Notes under the pieces: generated by a model | Database searches by the model: none | The model's input: the letters and a program-made list of their open reading frames with translations, nothing else | Told to the model about the DNA's origin: nothing | Program-made: the position numbers and the translations under genes | In this document: positions 9,319-20,096 of the stretch, in pieces | Numbering within the stretch: position 1 is the stretch's first letter | Layout: every line of letters starts with the position of its first letter | Assembly: GCF_037975445.1 (NCBI RefSeq) | Contig: NZ_CP150254.1 | Span: 2,912,001-2,976,000, forward strand | Length of the DNA: 64,000 bases | Origin: Peribacillus sp. FSL P2-0133 | GTDB lineage: Bacteria > Bacillota > Bacilli > Bacillales > DSM-1321 | Direction: 5' to 3'

Positions 9319-9440
9319 GATTGATTCCCCTTATATTTTTTTACGACTACCCTTATAGTTACCCTTTTTCTGAAATAAAAAACTAAGTCTGCCACTCTAA
9401 GCTTCTGACTTCTAATCGGTATTTGTCATTTCTGGCCATG

Positions 9441-9474
9441 GAAAAGCCATTGCATTAACATGCAATGGCTCTTT
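9441..9474 (-). terminator. Terminator of the osmoprotectant ABC operon
   Basis: An 11-bp perfect stem around 9445-9470 with a four-base loop, A/T-flanked on both sides, just after the last gene of the operon. Confidence 0.8.
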
Positions 9475-9478
9475 TGGT

Positions 9479-10141
9479 TTAGGCAGTATGAATTTTTTTC
9501 TTTTTTATCGGTGAAAGAATTCGTTCCAGCCAGCCGAGTATAAGATCTGAGAGAATGGCCATCAATGCCGTCGGAATTGCTCCTGCAAGTATGATCGCCG
9601 TTCCATTCGAAGCATTCGTTCCCCTGACAATGATATCCCCCAGTCCGCCTGCGCCTACGAATGTACCGACAGCGGTTACTCCAATTGCAACGACAAGCGC
9701 TGTACGTAAGCCAGCCATGATGACAGACAGAGATAATGGCAGTTCGACCATTCTCAGTAATTGGAACTTCGTCATTCCCATAGCCTTGCCAGATTCTAAA
9801 TAAGCATGATCGATACTTGTAATTCCGACATAAGTGTTCCTCAAGATTGGCAGTAAGGAATATAAAAACAATGATAAGATTACCGTATTTGTTCCTAACC
9901 CCATTACTAGCATCAGGAGAGCGAGCATAGCCAATGCTGGTGTGGTTTGTATGACATTCGTTATCGAAAATACCCAATTGCTCAATTTCTTATGTTTCGC
10001 GATGAAAATTCCTAACGGGATGGCTACAATTGCTGCAAATAAAACTCCATAGGCGGACATTAAAAAGTGGCGATAAAATTCAGTAAGTACATACATCCAA
10101 TTTTGGGAATAATAAGTTCCCAGCTGTTGCAAGGTTTCCAT
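9479..10141 (-). CDS. opuCD: Osmoprotectant ABC transporter permease (OpuCD-like)
   Basis: A 220-residue inner permease with five to six membrane helices and the binding-protein-dependent transport loop (GVTAVGTFVGAGGLGDIIVRG; ATP-binding contact TSIDHAYLESGKAMGM). It pairs with the paralogous permease at 11088 to form the channel for glycine betaine, carnitine or choline-type solutes. Last gene of a four-gene operon, 17 bp after the binding-protein gene, followed by a terminator. OpuB and OpuC systems cannot be told apart from sequence alone. Confidence 0.88.
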   Translation of the reverse strand: METLQQLGTYYSQNWMYVLTEFYRHFLMSAYGVLFAAIVAIPLGIFIAKHKKLSNWVFSITNVIQTTPALAMLALLMLVMGLGTNTVILSLFLYSLLPILRNTYVGITSIDHAYLESGKAMGMTKFQLLRMVELPLSLSVIMAGLRTALVVAIGVTAVGTFVGAGGLGDIIVRGTNASNGTAIILAGAIPTALMAILSDLILGWLERILSPIKKKKIHTA

Positions 10142-10158
10142 TAGTGTGCACCTCCCAT

Positions 10159-11741
<1,583 letters not shown>

Positions 11742-11753
11742 CTCATTCACCTC

Positions 11754-12908
11754 CTAAAACATTTCTGCCATTTCTGCCATTTGATTTTCTTCCTCTCCCC
11801 AAATGCTGTCATATACGATGTCCACCAATGTGGCCCTAGTGACAATTCCGACCAAATGTTTATTGTGGTCAACTACCGGCACGTATTTGAATCCTCGTTT
11901 TAAAATCTTCTGAACGGAATCACGGATTAAAGTATCCTGTTTCACTGAATAGACTTCAGTATTGATGACTTCACTGATAAATTTAGCCTTTTTTCGATAT
12001 TCACTGATCGTTTCAACATCCACGAACCCTTTCAACACATTTTGCTCATCGACCACAAGTAAAGAATCTACCCTTTTCTCGCGCATGATCGTAATAGCAC
12101 CTGTAAGGGATTTTTCCTCTGTAATGGATATTGGATTTCGACTCATGATCTGTTCAACCAACTCAACATTTGGTCTTGTTTGAAGCAGGCGATCTTTGCC
12201 GATGAATTCTTCCACAAACTCATTGGCTGGGTTTCTGAGGATTTCATCCGGTGTTCCCACTTGGACGATTTCACCAGCTTTTAAGATGACGATCCTGTCG
12301 GCTAGCTTAATGGCTTCATCCATATCATGGGTAACAAAAACGATAGTTTTATCAAGTGTGCGCTGTAGATTTTTAAATTCCTCCTGAAGGGCATCGCGGG
12401 TGATTGGATCAAGTGCGCCAAAAGGTTCATCCATTAAAATGAGTGGAGGATTGGAAGCTAGTGCTCTGAGAACGCCTATCCTTTGTTGCTGCCCGCCGCT
12501 CAATTCGTAGGGATACCTTTCCAGGTATTCAGGTCCCATATCGACAAGCTGAAGCAATTCCAGTGCACGTTCCTTTTTCTTCTGTTCATTCCATTTAAGA
12601 AGTTTTGGAACGAGGGTGATATTTTCAAGAATCGTCATGTGAGGGAAAAGTCCGATTTGCTGGATAACATACCCGATTTGTCTTCTTAGCTCGACTGGAT
12701 CTTTATCCATGATATTTTCACCATTAATAAGTATCTTTCCTTCCGACGGTTCGATAAGACGGTTAATCATTTTCATTGTCGTTGTCTTACCGCATCCACT
12801 CGGACCAATGAAGCAAATGAACTCCCCTTTTTTAATATCCAATGATATATTTTTTACAGCTTTCTTTCCTCCCTTATAGATTTTCGATACATTTTCGATT
12901 TTTAACAT
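11754..12908 (-). CDS. opuCA: Osmoprotectant ABC transporter ATP-binding protein with CBS domains (OpuCA-like)
   Basis: About 384 residues. The ABC domain has Walker A GPSGCGKTT, signature LSGGQQQR, Walker B LILMDEPFGALDP and the H-loop THDMDEA. It is followed by two CBS repeats (about residues 250-365), which in this family sense ionic strength and gate transport. The ATG at 12906-12908 lies behind GGAGGTG; the longer frame lacks a good site. First gene of opuCA-CB-CC-CD. A sigma-B-like promoter lies upstream. Confidence 0.92.
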   Translation of the reverse strand: MLKIENVSKIYKGGKKAVKNISLDIKKGEFICFIGPSGCGKTTTMKMINRLIEPSEGKILINGENIMDKDPVELRRQIGYVIQQIGLFPHMTILENITLVPKLLKWNEQKKKERALELLQLVDMGPEYLERYPYELSGGQQQRIGVLRALASNPPLILMDEPFGALDPITRDALQEEFKNLQRTLDKTIVFVTHDMDEAIKLADRIVILKAGEIVQVGTPDEILRNPANEFVEEFIGKDRLLQTRPNVELVEQIMSRNPISITEEKSLTGAITIMREKRVDSLLVVDEQNVLKGFVDVETISEYRKKAKFISEVINTEVYSVKQDTLIRDSVQKILKRGFKYVPVVDHNKHLVGIVTRATLVDIVYDSIWGEEENQMAEMAEMF

Positions 12909-12981
12909 AACAAGCACCTCCATCATTCGCATACAATTACAAATTTTACAAATATATTAATTTTCATTTGCACAGTCTCTT

Positions 12982-13007
12982 ATACCCATATAGCAAACTG
13001 TATAAAC
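12982..13007 (-). promoter_or_regulatory. Sigma-B-like promoter of the opuC operon
   Basis: The minus strand reads GTTTAT, a 14-bp spacer, then GGGTAT, close to the sigma-B consensus GTTTAA-N12-15-GGGWAT. It lies about 75 bp upstream of the opuCA start. Listeria opuC is a known sigma-B target, so stress induction is expected. Confidence 0.65.
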
Positions 13008-13057
13008 CTTTTATTTTAAAAAACTAGTTCGTTGGAATTATATTGAATAAATGGTAT

Positions 13058-13087
13058 AAAAAAACCACCTCATGTTAATTGAGGTAG
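13058..13087 (-). terminator. Terminator of the acyl-CoA dehydrogenase gene
   Basis: An 8-bp stem with one G-T pair (13065-13072 with 13080-13087), followed by seven T on the minus strand, 24 bp after the stop codon. Confidence 0.85.
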
Positions 13088-13110
13088 TTGAAAGATTTTT
13101 AAAAGATGAA

Positions 13111-14286
13111 TTAAAACCCAATATTTTTAGCAATCAGGGTTTTTACGGTTTCATCTGTCCCTGTAAAGAAAGTTGTTAAAGGAATGTCCCGGTGACGCTG
13201 GGCAATTTTATCGTCTCCTATATTTCCGTAGCCATCATGTAATTGCATGCACTTATCGGATATTCGCTTAGACATTTCCGTTATCCAATATTTGGCCATC
13301 GATACTTCAGCTATGATATTCTCCCCAGTCATATGTTTACAGATCAAACCATCAACAAACGTTCCTCCCAGATGAATATCTGTCGCTATTTCAGCAATGG
13401 TAAACTGTGCATTTTTAAATTTACTTATTTTCTTATCAAATGCTTTTCGTCCACTTATAAAATTCATCGTTAAGTGAAGCATATCTTTCGCTGCCATTAA
13501 TGACCCAATCGCACACATTAGTCTTTCCTGCTGCAGTTTTTGCATGATATATGAGAGACCCTTCCCTTCCTCCCCAAGAAGGTTGCCAACAGGAACTGAA
13601 GCATCATCGAAAAATAGTTCGGCTGTGTCTGAGCATCCCTGTCCTGTTTTACCAAGCTTTCTTCCCCTTGAAAATCCTGGTGTATCTTTATCAATGAGCA
13701 GCAAACTGATTCCGCACTGGGAAGGAACAGCATTAAGATCAGTTTTGCATGCCACTATCATGAAGTCAGCTTTAAAGCCATTTGTGACAAACGTTTTGGC
13801 TCCATTGACAATATAATACCCATCTTTTTGGATCGCTGTGGTTTGAATATCCCCTAATTCCGAGCCCATTCCCGGCTCTGTCAATGCAAAAGCTGAAATC
13901 AATTCACCAGTAATGAACTTTGGTAAATATCTTTGTTTCTGATCTATTGTTCCGAATGAGGCAATATAAGGGGCTACAATATCAGAATGAATGGATATTC
14001 CTCTTAACGCTGATCCAACCATTTCCAATTCCTCTGCCAGTACAACTGAATATCCAAAATCTGCTCCTATTCCTCCGATTTCCACATCAAGCCATGGACA
14101 TAAAAAACCATTATCTCCAATCTTTCTCCAAAATGAGCGAGGTATTCCCCCCTCCTTTTCCCATTGATCATAAAAGGGGACAGCCTCCTTGGCGAGAAAT
14201 TCACGAATTGATTGTTTAAATAATAAGTGTTCTTCCGTTAGGAAGGAACGAGAATCATCTTTATTGATTGCCATCGTGCTAACCAT
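13111..14286 (-). CDS. Acyl-CoA dehydrogenase family protein
   Basis: 391-residue flavoenzyme predicted to oxidise an acyl-CoA to the enoyl-CoA. The N-terminal helical domain (LLFKQSIREFLAKE), the FAD/acyl contact FALTEPGMGSELGDIQTTA, YIVNGAKTFVTNG and the C-terminal helical domain (QLHDGYGNIGD, FFTGTDETVKTLIA) are all present. In medium-chain enzymes the catalytic Glu precedes the final GT; here that position is Thr (FTGTDE). The base must therefore sit elsewhere, as in isovaleryl- or long-chain-type enzymes, or the substrate is unusual. It stands alone without other beta-oxidation genes. A perfect cre site lies 70 bp upstream. Confidence 0.93.
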   Translation of the reverse strand: MVSTMAINKDDSRSFLTEEHLLFKQSIREFLAKEAVPFYDQWEKEGGIPRSFWRKIGDNGFLCPWLDVEIGGIGADFGYSVVLAEELEMVGSALRGISIHSDIVAPYIASFGTIDQKQRYLPKFITGELISAFALTEPGMGSELGDIQTTAIQKDGYYIVNGAKTFVTNGFKADFMIVACKTDLNAVPSQCGISLLLIDKDTPGFSRGRKLGKTGQGCSDTAELFFDDASVPVGNLLGEEGKGLSYIMQKLQQERLMCAIGSLMAAKDMLHLTMNFISGRKAFDKKISKFKNAQFTIAEIATDIHLGGTFVDGLICKHMTGENIIAEVSMAKYWITEMSKRISDKCMQLHDGYGNIGDDKIAQRHRDIPLTTFFTGTDETVKTLIAKNIGF

Positions 14287-14355
14287 GGGTTAACCTCCAT
14301 TCTCTAACGATTTTATACTAATAATCCACTAACATGCTCAAGTTAAATACCTCGA

Positions 14356-14369
14356 TGTAAACGGTTACA
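14356..14369. promoter_or_regulatory. cre site (CcpA operator) upstream of acyl-CoA dehydrogenase
   Basis: TGTAAACGGTTACA fits the cre consensus TGWNANCGNTNWCA at every position. It lies 70 bp before the start codon, a position that fits carbon catabolite repression. Confidence 0.7.
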
Positions 14370-15004
14370 ACCACAAATATCAAACTGTTAAAATGACCCA
14401 CAATATTCTTGTTCAACAAAAGTATTGAATTCCCTTTTATAAATCAATTTTTTACCATTTTAAATCTTGTTTGTTTATTACTTAACTGCTTGGAATATGG
14501 GTTTATCATATATTCTGTCGAGGTTATTTTTGGAATACACTTGGTATTCATTTAACAAAATTCCTGTTATAATTGCATACTAAAATGGGTGCTTTAACAA
14601 GGGCTGTTAACTCATTAAACCATCTAAAGGTTGTCAATATCTTTGTTTTTTCTCCTCTACTTATTAACCAGTACCCCTGGCCCTCCCTGCAGTGTCATAG
14701 CTTTTGTATGTTATATGATATCTAATTCCCAACCAACCTCCAACATGTTTCTACAAGTAGAGGGCGGACAGTTTTCTTCACGAAATCATGTCCCGCGTAC
14801 CCGTACGTCCTGCCTAGGCTACTGATATATTAGAATTTTTTTTATAAAAAGAATCCCACATAATCTCCATTCGTTTATATTTGAAGCTTGAAATAAATCC
14901 AAGTATCCTCTCAAGCTCATTTAAGAGTGTTTTGCATTTTACCCGTAGCACTTATCTATGTAAAAACAGAAGCGAAAGTATATAACCTAAACTTTTCATA
15001 AAGC
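14370..15004. other. Non-coding stretch with a GC-richer block
   Basis: No convincing gene. About 14672-14822 is clearly richer in G and C than its surroundings (runs such as CCCCTGGCCCTCCCTGC and CCCGCGTACCCGTACG) but lacks a start with a ribosome binding site on either strand. It could be an RNA gene, a relic or a foreign insert. Confidence 0.4.
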
Positions 15005-15047
15005 AAAAAATACTCTGGAGAATATCTCATCCCAGAGTATTTTTTTA
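15005..15047. terminator. Bidirectional terminator after the HU relic
   Basis: A 10-bp perfect stem (15009-15018 with 15032-15041) with A6 on one side and T7 on the other. It directly follows the 3' end of the HU pseudogene on the minus strand. Confidence 0.8.
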
Positions 15048-15062
15048 CGCAATACTACTTTT

Positions 15063-15215
15063 TCATTTAGCCGCCTCTTTTCCTTATCCGGTTTAAAAGC
15101 AGTAAACTTTGGAAGCAGCAATTTGAATTTCTTCCCCTGTATGTGGGTTTCTAGTTTGGTCTGCTCGGTCGTACACTTCAAATGTACCAAATCTAATCAA
15201 ATTACAACTCATAAA
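15063..15215 (-). pseudogene. HU-type DNA-binding protein, frameshifted remnant
   Basis: The minus strand encodes [16 protein letters not shown] then [16 protein letters not shown], the beta-arm region of bacterial HU proteins. One extra base then shifts the frame; TAFKPDKE continues in the next frame. A compensating loss in an A-tract restores the first frame for EAAK and a TGA at 15063-15065. The N-terminal half is absent or unrecognisable. This is therefore a dead C-terminal fragment with two indels, still followed by an intact terminator. Confidence 0.75.
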
Positions 15216-15361
15216 AGTAAGGACTCGAGATTTATTACACTATCTTGGCTCTTTAACAAGCACGTTAATAAACTTTATTATGGCCTTGCACCAATTACTG
15301 TGGTCCAGCCGCTATATACCTTCGCCTTCTATAATGTATATTCTCTATTCCTTCACAAACT

Positions 15362-15589
15362 TTAATGTTGGATTTTTCCATTAATGACAACACACTTCCC
15401 ATTTGTAGGTTGCTTTATCATCCTTCCATCCTTGATGTATACAGTGTAAGTATTATTGACTTTAGCATCTAATCTTGCTAAATCTCCCGTTCTTGCTATG
15501 ATATTTTTGACAGCTTCCCTCTTCAGATTATCCATGACTTTCTTTTTCCATTGTTCCCGTTTGTTTTTTTTCTTATTTTCATCAACCAT
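15362..15589 (-). CDS. Small lysine-rich protein of unknown function (75 aa)
   Basis: No family recognised. The N-terminal third is strongly basic (KKKNKREQWKKK); the rest is mixed, with a possible beta pair (NTYTVYIKDGR, KCVVINGK). There is no signal peptide. The ATG lies about 12 bp behind AAAGGATG, a weak fit. Composition looks coding rather than random. Confidence 0.5.
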   Translation of the reverse strand: MVDENKKKNKREQWKKKVMDNLKREAVKNIIARTGDLARLDAKVNNTYTVYIKDGRMIKQPTNGKCVVINGKIQH

Positions 15590-16505
15590 CAGGATCCCAT
15601 CCTTTTTGTTTGATTTATGTCTTCTCCGATAATAGTGTATTATATTTTTATCATCTTGTTACCTTTATGCTTTTCCTAATTGAGTCTTTTTTTATTTTAT
15701 AATGTAACAGGTAAGTAAAGAGGAAATTAATAAAATGGCTCACGCTAGTGATATCAAGAAATGAACACACATAAAAACAGGATGCAACTGAATGTTGCAC
15801 CCTGCTTGAAAAAGGGGTTTGCTTCATTTCGAATCAGCATAAATTCTCTGCGATAAACACCTCATCTACATTAGAGTAAATACCGGTATCTGACTAGAGT
15901 TTACCATCCAAAGCAACCATCCCCTATATCTTAAAAGTTTTATCAACTTTCAAAGCATAATTGACAATTATTGAATGAGTTTTCTGCTTTTACGTGCAAG
16001 CGAACCATCCCCTTGCTCGAAACGATTTTTTAATGAAGCCTTTCAGTAGTTAAGTTAAACGTCTTTAACTGACACCTCATTTACTATGATAAGAATCATA
16101 CGTAAATCACTAGCCCCTTCTTCTTTATTTATTATGACCATCTGCTGGTAAAATATAATTGGTTATTTATGGATATCAATAATTGTTTAAATCAAGTTAT
16201 TCATGGTAGTTTAAGTACAAATCATTCGCAATCTCAATGGCATAACAAATGCTTAGTTCCCTAACCATCCTTTTTATAAAAAAGTAGCGGAATTAAGCTA
16301 AACGACACAGATAAAATCTACACTAAGATCGACGTTCTCCGTGGAAAGGGCGGAAATGCGCAAAAATAAAAAGGCCGGCAGTCGTTAGTTTTCACAAACT
16401 TTCTGCACACCCCCTTGCATTCCTACTGCATAATTAATAAAGAAACGACAAAGCGAAAAACTCGCCTTGTCCATACCTCAAAGCATTATGAAGACTTCAT
16501 TTGGA
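15590..16505. other. Long intergenic region with one terminator
   Basis: No gene was found on either strand in about 900 bp. The hairpin at 15773-15804 sits some 700 bp beyond the phosphoesterase stop codon, so an untranslated RNA ending there is possible. A 15-bp ATAATTG-centred palindrome near 15957 is the only other structure noticed. Confidence 0.45.
15773..15804 (-). terminator. Orphan terminator hairpin
   Basis: An 11-bp stem (15778-15788 with 15794-15804) is followed by five T on the minus strand, far from any annotated stop codon. Confidence 0.7.
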
Positions 16506-17519
16506 TTATTGTGCATTAGACTCTGAACGATATTCGTCTATAATCGCTTGTACCTCCGAATCAGCTGGCACATTTGTGACGTCGTAGAGGAATCCATCGG
16601 ATTCGACTAACGTCATTTTGCCGTCAACAACTTCAAAAGTCAAATCCAGGCGGCCCAAATAATGTTCTTGTTCTCCGCCGGCTTGAGTAATTGGCACCAT
16701 CACCTCCCCGTTGAATTCGTATTCGGGCGTTTGGATGACCTTGTGTGTATCTGCTCCGATTACCGCTGAAACTCCTGGAACCTGAGCCAACTTGTGGTCT
16801 TCAGTATTTCCGGCATGCGAAAGGACAATATTAATGTCCGACTTTTCACTCACTTCAGGAAGCAACTCATTCAACGCCTCAACCGGTTCGATGAAATCGA
16901 GGTCTGCAACATCATTCCAACCGCGAATTTCCGGCTTCATCGAAGTAAGGCCGATCATGCCGACTTTAACGCCATTGAAAGTAAAACTCTTCCAAGGCTT
17001 GACATTCTGAATGTACTTTCCTGTTTCCCTGTCAATGACATTACCAGTAAGGATGGGGAAATTGACGTTGCGGTGGTAATTCTTTAACTGTTCATAACGG
17101 CTGTCCTGTGTTCCCTCTCCGGCAGGGTAAACGCGGAAGTCGTTGTTTCCGAGAACCATTGCATCATAGCCCAAAGCTTTCAAAAGAGACGTCTCCAACT
17201 CTCCTTGACCCGCCTGAAACTCGCCGCGCAGGAAGACATCCCCGCCATCGACGAGAAGCAGATTCTCCTCTTCATTGCGCACATTTTCAATGATGGTGGC
17301 ATACTTCGCAATAGAATTGTGATGAATGGTTCCATCATCCAGCGTGACGATGTCATCCAAATGACCATGAAAGTCATTCGTCTGGAGAATGGTGAGTTCA
17401 AACTTCTCTCCCTCCTTGAGCTTTTCCTCCGCAGCTGCTGTTACGGGCTTTCCGACAAAAGCAGCAGCCATCGCCAGCGAAAAGCAGCCCGTCAATAAAT
17501 TCATTACCATTTTATTCAT
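16506..17519 (-). CDS. Exported metallophosphoesterase, 5'-nucleotidase-like but single-domain
   Basis: About 337 residues with a Sec signal peptide (ending near TAAAEE), then a calcineurin-like fold: QTNDFHGH, DGGDVF, LGNNDFR, LSHAG and GADTHK supply metal ligands. Full UshA-type enzymes have about 500-600 residues with a C-terminal substrate domain; this one stops after the catalytic domain. The usual GNHE is GNND, replacing the catalytic His, so activity may be altered. Third gene of phoX-tatA-phosphoesterase (47-bp gap), which suggests a role in scavenging phosphate outside the cell. ATG at 17519 follows TTGGAGG. Confidence 0.85.
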   Translation of the reverse strand: MNKMVMNLLTGCFSLAMAAAFVGKPVTAAAEEKLKEGEKFELTILQTNDFHGHLDDIVTLDDGTIHHNSIAKYATIIENVRNEEENLLLVDGGDVFLRGEFQAGQGELETSLLKALGYDAMVLGNNDFRVYPAGEGTQDSRYEQLKNYHRNVNFPILTGNVIDRETGKYIQNVKPWKSFTFNGVKVGMIGLTSMKPEIRGWNDVADLDFIEPVEALNELLPEVSEKSDINIVLSHAGNTEDHKLAQVPGVSAVIGADTHKVIQTPEYEFNGEVMVPITQAGGEQEHYLGRLDLTFEVVDGKMTLVESDGFLYDVTNVPADSEVQAIIDEYRSESNAQ

Positions 17520-17566
17520 ACTATTTCCTCCAAGCAATTACACTAAAAAATGGTAAAACAAGTTAT

Positions 17567-17794
17567 TTAGTTTCCAGTCTTTTCGTTTTTCTCAAGTGCG
17601 ACTAATTTAGTTTTTTCTTCAGAGTTAGATTTTTCTTCTTTGTCATTACTGATCAAATCATTTGTTGCTTTTTTAAATTCATTTAAAGTTTTCCCGAAAG
17701 ATCTTCCGATTTCTGGTAATTTAGAAGGACCAAAAATGATTAACGCTATGACTAGAATGAGAATTAGGCCAGGAATTCCGATACTAGATAACAA
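17567..17794 (-). CDS. tatA: Twin-arginine translocase subunit TatA (copy 1)
   Basis: About 75 residues: an N-terminal membrane helix ([15 protein letters not shown]), the [10 protein letters not shown] hinge, an amphipathic helix ([15 protein letters not shown]) and a charged tail, the normal TatA layout. The start is TTG, 8 nt behind AGGAGG; the GTG of the longer frame overlaps that site. Sits 56 bp after phoX, whose product has a Tat signal, so it is probably a dedicated pore subunit. No tatC lies in the window. Confidence 0.95.
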   Translation of the reverse strand: MLSSIGIPGLILILVIALIIFGPSKLPEIGRSFGKTLNEFKKATNDLISNDKEEKSNSEEKTKLVALEKNEKTGN

Positions 17795-17850
17795 TCTTCT
17801 CACCTCCTAAACCATGATGGTTTGTTCGTACTCAAAAATGCGATCATTAC

Positions 17851-19296
17851 TTATAAAATTGGCATACCATGACGCTCTAAAGCTGCTGCTTCTAATATAG
17901 ACATGCCTTGTTCATCTGCAAATGCAGTAAGTTTTTCCGAAACAACAGGAGCAAGACTTGCTGGCGGCAGAGCCTGGTTCATAGCTCGTCTACGGGTTGA
18001 ATTTCTGCGTGCAAATGGTCCCCAAATCGCAAAGGTGATACCTGGTGTTTGCATATTTACAAAGAAAGTATTTCCATCTGGAGAAAATGTAGGGCCAGCA
18101 AATTCAGAACCGTTCATCATATTTTCAGCGAAAGTATAAATATTTCCTTCAGGAGTTAATCCGACAATACGATCATTACCGCCACCATCTTCGGCGATCC
18201 ATAAATCTCCCCAAGGAGTGATTGTAATGTTATCTGGTGCTTCTAAATCATTTTTATCCGTAGACTCATAAAATAGTTCTAAGGTGTTTGTCGCTGGCGT
18301 GTAGCGATAAACACGGCCAAGGCGTGCTGAACCTGCACTTGTATCATCAAACCATAAAGTACCTTCAGAAAAATAAGCCCCTTCTAAGCGGCTAAACTGA
18401 ATACAGCCTTTTTCCTTAGCGTCTTGCTGTGCGATTTCAGGATTTAATTTTTTCCAAACAATCCCGAATTTTTGTCTAGTACTAAATTGACTTGCAGCAG
18501 CAGCTGGTAATTCATCAATCGCTGCGGCTTCAAGTGTACCGCCCTTTTGCAGAGAACCTAGTTTTTGACTTCGGTCATGTGGTGTAAAACGGTACAAGAA
18601 GCTTGGACTTGCGTCTTCCGTTAAATACCAAATCCCTGTTGAAGGGTCAACATGCCCAGCTTCATGGGAGAAATAGCCCATATCACGGATCGGTGTTCTT
18701 GACATTTCGTTTTCAGGATCAAGCGGATTTACTTCAAATACAAAGCCATGTCCCATATCACGAGTTTCTTCCATTGTTAACCAGGTACCCCAAGTCGTAG
18801 CTCCACCCGCACAGTTACGGATTGTACCTGAACTTGATACATACTGATCAATGACTTTATTATTTTGTCCAACGATTAATGTGGTTGTGCCGCCCGCAGC
18901 ACCAGCGCTCCAAGGTTTTTTTCCGTTTACAGGGTAATCAGAATTTGTCCCATTTTCATGGTTTCTTACAAGAATGGTTGTACCCTTCTCCCCTTTATAG
19001 GCAGCCATTCCATCGTGAGCAGAAGGGACAAGATCACCATTAGGCATGACATCACCAGTTCGTGAAAGCATTTTGTAATGAAATCCGCTTGGCAGATCAA
19101 GAACTCCATTTGGATCCTTTACTAGCGGGCCATATCCACCAAAACCGCTTGTTGGATTGCTAGATTCCACTGCAAATCCTTTTGTAGCTCCCGCAAGAGA
19201 AAATACCCCAGTTGAACCAAGTGTTAATGCTAGAGTGCTCATTCCACCAACTTTTAAGAAATTACGTCTGTTTAAACCACTATTTCTAGATATCAT
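17851..19296 (-). CDS. phoX: Tat-exported alkaline phosphatase, PhoX/DUF839 family
   Basis: About 481 residues. The twin-arginine signal NRRNFLKVGG is followed by a hydrophobic stretch; then the PhoX beta-propeller with LVRNHEN, GGATTWGTWLTMEETRD, YFSHEAGHVDP and APDNITITPWGDLWIAEDGG. PhoX enzymes use calcium and iron to release phosphate from organic esters outside the cell. The start is ATG at 19296, 8 nt behind GGAGG; an ATG six bases upstream is too close to that site. Heads the operon with tatA and a phosphoesterase. No convincing PhoP box was found. Confidence 0.92.
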   Translation of the reverse strand: MISRNSGLNRRNFLKVGGMSTLALTLGSTGVFSLAGATKGFAVESSNPTSGFGGYGPLVKDPNGVLDLPSGFHYKMLSRTGDVMPNGDLVPSAHDGMAAYKGEKGTTILVRNHENGTNSDYPVNGKKPWSAGAAGGTTTLIVGQNNKVIDQYVSSSGTIRNCAGGATTWGTWLTMEETRDMGHGFVFEVNPLDPENEMSRTPIRDMGYFSHEAGHVDPSTGIWYLTEDASPSFLYRFTPHDRSQKLGSLQKGGTLEAAAIDELPAAAASQFSTRQKFGIVWKKLNPEIAQQDAKEKGCIQFSRLEGAYFSEGTLWFDDTSAGSARLGRVYRYTPATNTLELFYESTDKNDLEAPDNITITPWGDLWIAEDGGGNDRIVGLTPEGNIYTFAENMMNGSEFAGPTFSPDGNTFFVNMQTPGITFAIWGPFARRNSTRRRAMNQALPPASLAPVVSEKLTAFADEQGMSILEAAALERHGMPIL

Positions 19297-20096
19297 TAAC
19301 ATTACCTCCAAATTTTTTTTGAGGGATGCTATATTCCTTATAGCAAACTCTACCCTCAAAATTAACAGACCTTTTTAAATACTCTGTTAATACCATGTGA
19401 TTTTATTCCTTTGCATGAAAAATAAGCCAGAAGTCACAGTTTGTACGAAAAAAATGGAGGTTATTACCACATTTGCAGCATGCATAAGGTGGAAATTGAT
19501 GGTATGAGTCCAAAGTGAAGAAAAAACTAAGGATTTTGTCATAAAAAGATTGATGCAGATTATTAAAGCTTATTAATAGTTTGTAAATAATCCACTATGA
19601 CAAACTTGTTAACCTGATTATTTTACTTAACATTAGAACTCTATTATTGACAAGGAATTGCTTCTTTTCATTTCAATTTTTAATCCACATTTTGTATGAG
19701 TAAGCTACAGAAGCACGCTACCTCTAGCTCAACATGGAATTTTTTTCAATGTAAGTTAAAAAAGCAGGTAAAACGAAGCGCGAGGCTATAGAAACTAAAA
19801 GCAGGTATTATGACTGGAGAATACAGCAATCCTTCGATTCAATTAAGGATTATATTAAAAGTGGCTGTACGAGATCCATAGGTTTGAGAAGATTACACAG
19901 GTAAATGAAAGGAGACTTATTGTAGAGTTTCCGATTCATAAGAGCACATATAGTTTTATTTAAAGATGCATAAAAAAACACCCCAGTCTTAATACGGATG
20001 AATCTCCCCCACCTGAGCAATAATTTAATACGAATATGGCCTAAAAAAAGAGTTGACACGAAACTTGTACCTAACTTAAAGTATAGCTTATACAAC
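19297..20096. other. Divergent intergenic region between phoX and multicopper oxidase genes
   Basis: About 800 bp holding both promoters. TTGTAC, 17 bp, TTATAC near 20066-20094 is a candidate promoter for the rightward operon. Apart from the coding-like relic at 19755-19904, nothing else was recognised. Confidence 0.5.
19755..19904 (+). pseudogene. Coding-like relic, unidentified
   Basis: A rightward frame of 49 codons ending in TAA, bounded upstream by another TAA. It reads as a well-balanced protein (for example YYDWRIQQSFDSIKDYIKSG) but has no start codon or ribosome binding site. No family was recognised; a fragment of a mobile-element or phage gene is one possibility. Confidence 0.2.

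Noticed and set aside
16085-16105. Fur-like box (TGATAAGAATCATA)
   Set aside because: Only a loose half match to the 7-1-7 consensus and no gene with a start nearby.
19360-19640. PhoP (Pho box) repeats upstream of phoX
   Set aside because: TTAACA-like hexamers occur (for example near 19582 and 19607) but not with the 11-bp spacing that defines a Pho box.
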